25,258 bases of DNA, taken from NCBI RefSeq assembly GCF_000143415.4, contig NW_003314273.1, forward strand, positions 2,418,719 to 2,443,976, read 5' to 3'. Shown piece after piece: positions 17,675-25,258 of this stretch. Each line of letters opens with the position of its first letter. Positions within the stretch are counted from its first letter, which is position 1. The notes beneath the pieces were generated by a model. That model worked only from the letters and a program-made list of their open reading frames with translations. It had not been told where the DNA came from and searched no databases. A program made the position numbers and the translations under genes. The stretch is from Selaginella moellendorffii. Its lineage: Eukaryota > Streptophyta > Lycopodiopsida > Selaginellales > Selaginellaceae.

Positions 17675-18821
17675 TGTCACAAATGTGACTTCAGGTATTG
17701 AAAGTTACCTGTCAACTAGTCCTTATGGACACTCCTTCCTTATTGCCACGATGGCAGGAGGTCGGTATTGTTGGTTCCCTTTATTAACCCCTCTTGTTCA
17801 AGTGTTAGTAAACTGGGCTTAGCACCTGTACTTAGCCAGATGGACATAAGGTAGGAACTCCTATGTGTTTCTAGCTGAGTATACTCGGCCTGGCACTTAG
17901 TTTTCTTTTGCTCTGTCTTGCACTGGCTTGACAAGAACCCTTGCGTATTGAAATTGGTCCTTCAATATCGCTGGATGATAGCTTACCGTGTTTGCCAAAC
18001 ACCCTCGCTATCATGCCCTTTGTGTTAGTCTTAATTCGGTCCCAAATACTAATTATGGAAAGTGTCCAGAATTGTTCATTTGGCATATCTACAGAATGTA
18101 GAGATTGGCCTGAACACAATGGTGTTTGTCTCGTGTCCAAATTCGCAATCTAACGCCATTCCATATTTAGTAAATTTCAAGCTTGTCCCACAGACTAACT
18201 CCTAGTACTAAGGGTGGTTTGGGGTGAAAGCCCAAAGCGTGTGTTCCTCAAGGGGGGGGCGGGGGGTTTGTGGAAGGTTTCAAATGTATAATAAGGATAG
18301 TGGGTAGGTTGTGCATGGCCGACCAACCTGAGGTATAGTCTAACTCCCGCTTGCGTGCCTGTCCTTGTTTTGCGTCCGACTTGGGTCTAAGCCCAAGTTC
18401 CATTATGCTAGTTGGTGGAGTACCCATATCCTCATGTTAGGCCACCGGTATGCCGAAATGGCACCAAACTCTGTTTTGCTCTGTTTTGCGTGTTGGTCAT
18501 AGTATTGGGATGCTAGTTGCTCCACGACTGTTCCAAGTCGCTCCGAGCTCCTGTCCCTTCGCTCTTTAGGCTGTATGCTCGGGAGTTGCTCCGTGATCCG
18601 GTTCCGTCACTCCTTGGCTCTATGCTTGAGAGTTTGGCACCATTCCTTCATTTAGTGGCCCAAGGCCCTAAACCTAGGGTTTCGCACCACTGTCCCTTGG
18701 ACACGTGGCATATGACATATGGCATGTATCACGTGGCATAAAGAAGGTTTAGGTTCCGCTTCGTGGTGTTATCCTATGGTAAATCACCATAGGATAAAGG
18801 GTCAAAACCACGTGTGCTACA
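17675..18821 (+). repeat. 3' LTR of the gypsy element (1,147 bases)
   Basis: Starts TGTCACAAATGTGAC after a purine tract and ends GTGTGCTACA, giving the TG...CA termini of LTRs. Other copies in the window are 9655-10725 (plus), 10745-11270 and 11369-11647 (minus) and 25031-25258 (plus, cut by the window). A G-rich tract (18252-18266) lies in its middle. The bases after 18821 are not flanking host DNA but the interior of a TRIM-like element. Confidence 0.8.
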
Positions 18822-19177
18822 TTTGGTTTAGGGCCTTGGGCAAATGGCACGGGTTCGATTCCCATTGATTAGTGGCTACTTAAAAATATAATATACCCTT
18901 AAGCAAGGTATATTCTTACCCCTAATTTGAAATTGTAGATATTGGGCATCCATGCGTATGTCCTTCCTTTTGTGTGGAGTATCCACAGACAAAGGTATCC
19001 ACTGTGGGACTACAATACGGGTGGATGATTAGTTGCCTCACATGGAATAGCTAGTCTACACAATGGAAGGATTAGTAAATTCAGTGTGGAAATGGAGGTG
19101 TTGGTTCCCCTTGGCTCAGTAGGGGTTGTTAGTCAATAGTCAATGAGGACATTGACATCTCTGAAGGGGGGGGTGAG
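18822..19177 (+). mobile_element. Interior of a second TRIM-like element, fused to the gypsy LTR
   Basis: From GCAAATGGCAC (18840) onward it matches the minus-strand TRIM interior (3500-3420 and on), including GTTCGATTCCCATTGATTAGTGGCTAC and the single-copy form of the 253-base unit. The primer-binding site next to the LTR is degenerate (TTTGGTTTAGGGCC). The purine tract CTGAAGGGGGGGGTGAG (19161-19177) abuts the next LTR. The expected 162-base 5' LTR is absent, and the 1.15-kb gypsy LTR stands in its place. Confidence 0.7.
18852..18862 (+). other. B-box-like sequence in TRIM interior
   Basis: GGTTCGATTCC fits the polymerase III B-box consensus. It is conserved, with one change, in the minus-strand TRIM at 3472-3483. 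Confidence 0.35.
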
Positions 19178-19338
19178 TGTAACATATGTGATTATGGGAT
19201 GAGATTTGGATATATTGTCACTATGAATCCTTAGAACTTTAGGGGATAAATGGGGATAAAATAGCCATTAAGAACTCTCTCATCAAGCAATTGCCCCTTT
19301 TCTAATTGGTTTAAGGGGAGAGAGATAAGGTGCGCTAT
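19178..19338 (+). repeat. LTR of the 162-base TRIM family
   Basis: Starts TGTAACATATGTGATTATGG after a purine tract and parallels the minus LTR at 3508-3669 to the end (GAGAGATAAGGTGCGCTA). It ends the TRIM-like copy on its left and, given the primer-binding site right after it, also serves as a 5' LTR for what follows. Confidence 0.7.
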
Positions 19339-19341
19339 AGT

Positions 19342-19353
19342 TGGTATCAGAGT
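19342..19353 (+). other. Primer-binding site for initiator tRNA-Met
   Basis: TGGTATCAGAGT matches 11 of 12 bases of the common plant LTR-retrotransposon primer-binding site, three bases after the LTR end. Confidence 0.7.
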
Positions 19354-20433
19354 AAATAGATTGGTCCGTAGCTGTTTAGCACGGCATTAGTGGATCCTTC
19401 CTAGGCATGGTTACAAGTGGATCAATCCAGGCTATAGAGATGAGTCTATTGATTTAAGTAATTGCTGCTGTGCTCTGCCATAAACTTTTCTTGGGTTAGA
19501 CTGAAGGCAATGCCAAAGCAAGGTTGAGGTTTAGTCAAAGATGAGACCAAAAAGAGAGTTGTCAGGGACGAAGGATAAAACAAATAAATCATCTTCCCTT
19601 CTTGGAGAGATGATTTGCAACAAGGTGTAACTCATTGTTTATGTTTGCATTATGCAATCAAGAGTCCCTACCTTGATGCATGTTGAAAATAATGGTCTTA
19701 TAAATGGTGAGTCATGGGATTGATAGCGGTGAAACGTTATACTATTTTGTCTAGGCTTGCCATTGGAAGACTTGGGTTACAATGCTCAATTCTTTTTCAG
19801 GGAATTTTGCTATTGCTCCTTGAGTAGCTTGGTATTAGATTAGTTTTGAGTTTGGTCAGAAAGAAAGTGGCATAGGCTTATCTGTGTTGTGAACAAAAGT
19901 TGGTGGTGTTGGGTGTTGTAAATCTTGATTGGTGGAGTGTGGCATTTATGTTGCATTTTGTCAAATCAAGTTAGCACTTGATATTCATGTAAATCTTTGA
20001 AGTAATGACATGGGTGTTGCTCATGGTGTTGCTCAATTGATGACCAAGTCATTGTGATACTTATATCATATCCATGTGATAATGAGCGATGTGTTTACGA
20101 AGTTTCTTAGTTAAACAATGATCAACACCAAAGTGGTTGATGGTGAAGCTAGTCTACTTGCAAGTAGTAGCATTTTAGTAGGTTTGACCAGATTCTTATT
20201 AGTGGTCCATTATGCTAAGCTTGAGTTGGTATGTTATTTCTTTGAGGGTTTGCTCATAAAGTGTTGAAAAAGGGTTGTAGCATTCATTTGCTATAACTCA
20301 TCAATTAATCCATTAACACTTGGAGTAGATTGTTGGATGAAGAAGATGTGTGGTTGAGGCATTAACATTGCTAGCACTTGTGTTAATAGAAGTGGCATTG
20401 TTGTTCGAGTGATGAGGAATTCTTCCTTAGAGC
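19353..20433 (+). repeat. Large inverted repeat, left arm
   Basis: About 1,081 bases that recur as the reverse complement at 22762-23842. Shared blocks include TTTAGCACG, GTGGATCCTTCCTAGGCATG, ATAAACTTTTCTTGG, GGTTTAGTCAAAG and GCACTTGTGTTA. Divergence looks like roughly 10-20 per cent with small indels. No coding frame is present in either arm. Confidence 0.85.
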
Positions 20434-22761
20434 TTGATTTTCCATGTCATTTTTCTTGTTAATGTTTTAGCTTCACATTAGATTTTGAAAGTGGTTGAAA
20501 AAGAGTGTTAGTGCAATGTGGATATTCGAAGATGTAGTCTTCGTGGTCAAGCTTTGGATGTTCATTTTGCATTTTATGGATGTCAGTGTTGGATGTCGGT
20601 AATATGGGCAAAATGTTCGATGCTTAAGCATACTATGGGTTATGAGAATTTGTGTTGAGGTGAATCTATGTGAAGTTGTTAGTAGGAGGAAATTGGTTGA
20701 GACTTGGAAGTTTATATTCCTGGACTGAGAGTCATTCTTTCTCTAAGATGGAAAATTTTCTATAAATTTTCTTAGACTTTTCCAATGGCTGATCTATTGA
20801 TCATTTTATCCGAAAACCTTTCCGTTTTCGTAAGCTAGTACAAACTAGTGAAAGGGTTGGAGTTGACTTTAGTTAGCCTAAATCTTAGTACGTAGTTTGT
20901 ATGATGCAACCCGAAAGGGATGCTAACTTTTGGGGCTAAGGCAATTGAGTTGGATAGAGTCTGGAGTTAGTGCAGAAAAGTGGCCGTTGCACTTTTCTAA
21001 GAAAGGTGACCCTTGTGCCTTTCTTCTATAAGCGTTCTGCTAGGTGGCAGATTACACCTTGCATTTCGTTAAACTCTATGAGAGTAGTGAGCTCTCATTA
21101 ATCTTGATTTGGTTTTAGTGGCTCTACGCCTTGGCTAAAGATGGTGATGTCCAACTTAGTTGTTTAAAGTTAAGATGTTAGTACCCGTACTATAGCTTTG
21201 TCTATGAGGAGGTTGTGTACTAATATGAGTCCATCTCATAGTCTTCACTTTAGTTTGGACTAAATGTTGGTCATGGATAGCTAGCCTCTTCAAGGCATGC
21301 TTAGAGCTATTAGCTTAATGTGTTGGTGAGTTTATTACGGTTGAGTTGGATTCGAGTGGTCATTTAATTCGTTCTCTATGAACCTTTATCTCGTACCTAG
21401 GGTATTATGTTCATGTTGGACAAATGTGTAACTCGATGACATGAGTTTAATGTTGGGTCTTGTGAAGGCAAGTTGAAGAGTGATTGTTGGTTGCTTTGCA
21501 ACTAATGATTACTTGTAAACTTAGTCAAAAAAATTTGACACTTGCTTCACTTGATGAAGATTTAGCAGTGATGGGCTTGCTTTACCGAATGGTGTTGTGG
21601 AGGATCATGTTGTTAGACTTACATACATGTTAGCATATCGACTCTACCTTTATCAATATCATTTGGTTATGTTTAGTTTATAGTGTTGGATTTTATTGAG
21701 TCTTGGACATGGTGAATCACTCCTTGATGAAGTGTTATCTATAACTGAGTATTGTTGAAGAATTGGTTTTGGATACTAAATATAGTATCTTTGATTTTGG
21801 TTAGCTTGATTGCTAAAAGGCTTTGAGTGGTGATTCACTCTTGCTTTCTTTTAGTTTTGTTCTGGTGCTGATGGCATTGAAGTAATGCCTTGTCGTTGAC
21901 ATTGTTGATGTTGAGATTCGAGTGAAATGAGATATCTCTCCGTAGGATTGATATTAAATTTCATTAGTCTCAATGAACATGGTGTTAATGATTTGGCTAT
22001 GGCTTTGTGTTATTGGTATTTGTACAATTGCTAGATAGCAACTGTATTGATGTTCAAATGAACTGAGTGGCAAGTTGAGTTAGTTGTGTTCTATACAAGA
22101 TTATTTAATAGGGGTTGAGCTTTAGCTTTTCCTTGAAAAGTGATTTAGTCGTGGACTATGCTAACTTTACAATAGGAGGAGTTAGTGATCGATATTTGAA
22201 TGTTTGAATCCTTGTTGGATTTGAGTTGGAATATATCGATCATTAATGATTTATCTTGTGCTTGTTATAAAGTGAGTTACGTCTTGCTATAGGTAGATTC
22301 ATGGAGGATTATTTAATGATCACTTATTGAGCATAACTTTGTTATGCTTAGCTTTTGGATTGATGCAGACATACTCTTCATTAGCTTTGGAAGTTTAGCT
22401 TATAGATGTGTTGAGGAGGATATTATGGGTTGTACCATGATTTCTTCTTTAGTATTGAAATTAGTTCATGCAAGACTTATGATCATTGTTAGGCAAGACT
22501 TAGCTATAGGCTTCTTCAAGCTTTTTGTTCTTTGAGTTTTCATGTTCATTATTCCATTTATTAGGAGTTGTTGGGGGAAGACATTTTGGCTTGTTAGCTT
22601 TGATGTTGTAATTAGTATTTGCATCTGGCAATTATTGGTGATTGACTATCATCTAGAATAATTGATTATCTTTATCAAAAGGTTTTGCTTGATTATTGTT
22701 GATATAGACTGATTTGCTGTTCTTTGGGATGGTAGATTCTTTCTTCGATGATAATTATGCA
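20434..22761. other. Spacer of the inverted repeat, non-coding
   Basis: Moderately T-rich on this strand and lacking any recognisable protein, RNA gene or tandem array. It probably continues the interior of the element that starts at 19342. Confidence 0.5.
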
Positions 22762-23842
22762 TCTCTAAGGAAAATTCCTCATCACTTAACATAACAATAT
22801 CATCTCCACTAACACAAGTGCTAGTGATGTCAATGCCTCAACTGCACACCTTCTCCATCCAATAATCTACTCCAAGTGCTAATGGAACAACCGACAAACC
22901 ATAGCAAGTGAATGTTATAACCCTTTCCAACACCTTATGGGTCAACCCTCAAGTAAATAATGTACCAACTTAAACTTAGCATAATGGACCACCATTGAGA
23001 ATCCTGTTAAAGTTACTACAATGCTACTACTTGCAAGTAGATTAGTTTATCCATCAACCACTTTGGGGTTGATCATCATTTAGCCAAGCAACTTCGTAAA
23101 CACATTGCTTATTATCACATGGATATGATATAAAAATCACAATGACTTGATCATCAATTGAGCAATACCACAAGCAACACCCATGTCATTACTTCAAAGG
23201 TTTACATGAATATCAAGTGCTAACTCAACTCGACAAAATGTAACATAAATGCCACACTCCACCGATAGAGATTTATAACACCCAACACTACTAACTTTTG
23301 TTCACGACATGGACAAGCTCATGCCACTTTCTTTCTGACCAAATTCAAAACTAATCTAACACCAAGCTACTCAAGGAGCAATAGCAAGGTGCCCTGGAAA
23401 AGAATTGAGCATTGTAACCCAAGTCTTCTAATGGCAAGCCTAGACAAAATAGTATACCATTTCCCCACTATCCATCCCATTACTCACCATTTGTAAAACC
23501 ATCATTTCCAACATGCATCAAGGTAAGGACTTTCAATTGCATATTGTGAACACGAGTAATGAGTCACACCTCGTTACAAATCATCTCTCCAAGAAGAGAA
23601 AATGATTTATGTGTTTGATCCTTCGTCCTTGATGACTCTCTTTTTGGTTTTAACTTTGACTAAACCTCAAGCTTGCTTTCGCACTGCCTTCAGTTTAATC
23701 CAAGAAAAGTTTATGAGAGAGTATGGCAATGATTACTTGAATCAATAAACTCAGCCCTATAGTCTTAATTGATCCACTTATTCATGCCTAGGAAGGATCC
23801 ACTAGTGTCGTGCTAAATAGCTATGGACTAGCCTATTTGCCA
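22762..23842 (-). repeat. Large inverted repeat, right arm
   Basis: Reverse-complement partner of 19353-20433, also about 1,081 bases. Similarity stops at the point where the left copy meets its primer-binding site. Beyond it the sequence is unrelated and no LTR follows. Confidence 0.85.
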
Positions 23843-25030
23843 CTCACAACAAACCTAGGGAAGGTTTACTTTCACCCACGGTACACAGAATAACTCATGG
23901 AACCACCGATATGTTAACATTAATCCTGCTAACTCAAAGTGTAACCTTGAGTTGCTAATGTGCCTCCCTCATGAGCCCAAGTGCAAACTTGTGCAAAATG
24001 GTACACCTCAAATCCATCCTATGAGCCCAAGAGCAAGCTCACATCATAAAGTATAACAAGGTAACCAATTCCATACCCAAGGAACGATTGCAAAGCCTTT
24101 GCACCCAAACATGTACCCACTCGGATCATAATTTTCATCTTTGCGTATGCAATGAGACTAGTTGCTCAATCTCATTGAATAGTACTCCCCGAGACTCACC
24201 CTCTGATACCCCCAAGGTCAAGACCAAGTGGAAAGACCAAGTGGAAAGGACATATAAAATAATTGAATTATAGCAATGTAATAGTGTTGTGAGTCTAAGA
24301 AAATAGTCTTTAAGGAAGGACTCATAAGTGGGTTGCAAAGTTGGGCTGTGGATTGAGCCCATAGCAGATAATGTTAAAGAGACTTACTAGGGGTGAACAC
24401 TCTTTGAACTTAGGGAAATAAAACCTTTGTTATAGAACTAAAAGGATATCTCAAGTATGGAGGTAGTGATTTTATGTTCCTTGGTGCAACAATCAAAGGA
24501 TAGAAACAAAAAATTAATGGCTAAAAATGGACTATGGAAATCATTGGAAGGAAGCTAAATGGCAAAATTAGGCAAGGAACACTCGTGTGTTAGATGCTAA
24601 CGGATTGTGGGAAAAGAAATATATTTTCAAAGATAGATTCCTAAATGTTCCAATTTGGAGAAGGTGAAAGCTCCAAGAAATGGAGCGGAAAAGTAGCCAA
24701 ATAATGGGCTATGGATAGCCCTAACACAAATTATGGATAGATGAAATTTAGTGCCAAGGGTGGTATGAAATAAAAGGGAGATGATAATACCCTCAAGTAA
24801 GAACTTTTTAAGATGGGGAAATAGTGTTTGTATAACCAGTGTAATACAAAGTGTTGAATACACCTAGGAAATTGATTCGAGATGTCAATATTAAAATTCC
24901 AGAATGTGATAGTTATGTTGGTAGAGGCTGAGACTACTCTTAAATGAGTAGTAAAATTGAAATAGAAAAAAGTGTCTCTAATGAGTTTAGCATAAACTAA
25001 ATGAACAAAAAGGGAAGGAACCATTATAAA
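23843..25030. other. Non-coding region right of the inverted repeat
   Basis: No recognisable gene. A 13-base unit (GACCAAGTGGAAA) is tandemly doubled at about 24224-24249. On the minus strand GGTATCAGAGGG at 24210-24199 resembles a primer-binding site, but no LTR end is clear beside it. Confidence 0.4.
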
Positions 25031-25258
25031 TGTCACGAATGTGACTTTAGGTATCGAAAGTTATCTATCGGCTAGTCCTTTCAGATATTCTTTTCTTACT
25101 GCCATGACGGTAGGAAGTCAGTATTGCTGGACCCTTTATCAATCCCTCTTGTACTAGTGGAGTTAACTTGGCATTTCGAGTGTACTTAGACTAGATGAGC
25201 ATAAGGACGGAATTTCTACATGTTATTAGTTAAACATACTTAACCCAGTAAGGAGTTC
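25031..25258 (+). repeat. Start of another 1.15-kb gypsy LTR, cut by window end
   Basis: TGTCACGAATGTGACTTTAG and the next 200 bases follow the LTR start at 17675. The purine-rich AAAAAGGGAAGG (about 25007-25018) lies 12 bases before it rather than directly abutting. What lies beyond the window decides whether it is solo or part of an element. Confidence 0.8.

Larger units (their letters stand above)
11648..18821 (+). mobile_element. Decayed Ty3/gypsy chromovirus retrotransposon
   Basis: Domain order is gag with zinc knuckle, aspartic protease, reverse transcriptase, RNase H, integrase, C-terminal chromodomain, then purine tract and LTR. Integrase after RNase H defines the Ty3/gypsy group, and the chromodomain places it among chromoviruses, which steer integration toward particular chromatin. 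The frame is broken by about 19 stops and at least four frameshifts. The 3' LTR (17675-18821) is complete, but the 5' end is rearranged and a matching intact 5' LTR is not adjacent, so the left border is a choice of convenience. The element cannot encode a full polyprotein now. Confidence 0.85.

Noticed and set aside
17321-17680. 119-residue minus-strand frame rich in Ser-Asp repeats
   Set aside because: It is the translation of the GAGTCC minisatellite in module R; low-complexity protein from a DNA repeat, with no start context or domain.
22344-25036. Open frames of 60-101 residues in the right third
   Set aside because: None shows recognisable domains, and their composition is that of AT-rich non-coding DNA.

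Overview
This is a transposon-rich plant nuclear window. The one intact gene is a cytochrome P450 of the plant CYP72 clan with four GT-AG introns of only 47-69 bases. Around it lie gene remnants and several generations of LTR retrotransposons. The very short introns and the F-box type would suit a compact early-diverging land plant such as a lycophyte (Selaginella-like). That is inference, and no species-specific marker is visible.

Layout. 98-1860 (minus): complete five-exon P450 of 510 residues. 2372-3669 (minus): a miniature LTR element (TRIM type) with 162-base LTRs, a primer-binding site, a polypurine tract and a non-coding interior made of 253-base tandem repeats. 3670-6249: AT-rich DNA with a MITE-like palindromic element. 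6385-6510: a fragment with the N-terminal motif of ABI5/AREB-type bZIP factors. 6516-7605: a broken F-box gene. 9085-9496 (minus): a decayed G-patch gene piece. 9594-11647: copies of a 1.15-kb LTR in both orientations, tail to tail.

11648-18821: a decayed Ty3/gypsy chromovirus. Its gag, protease, reverse transcriptase, RNase H, integrase and chromodomain are in the expected order but carry about 19 in-frame stops and at least four frameshifts, followed by a 1,147-base 3' LTR (17675-18821). That LTR is joined directly to the interior of a second TRIM-like copy (18822-19177). A 162-base-type LTR (19178-19338) and a tRNA-Met-type primer-binding site (19342) follow. From there to 25030 the DNA is non-coding and contains a 1.08-kb inverted repeat with a 2.3-kb spacer. 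A further 1.15-kb-type LTR starts at 25031 and runs off the window.

The most notable observation is that the chromovirus integrase/chromodomain region is interrupted by two short intron-like segments (47 and 51 bases). Both have GT-AG ends and plant-like branch sites, and each sits exactly where its omission gives the normal family motif. For the first, omission also gives the exact D-35-E catalytic spacing. They match the host P450 introns in size. Other points of interest are the chimeric junction between two LTR families, the large inverted repeat, and a stop-codon spectrum that fits decay by cytosine deamination.
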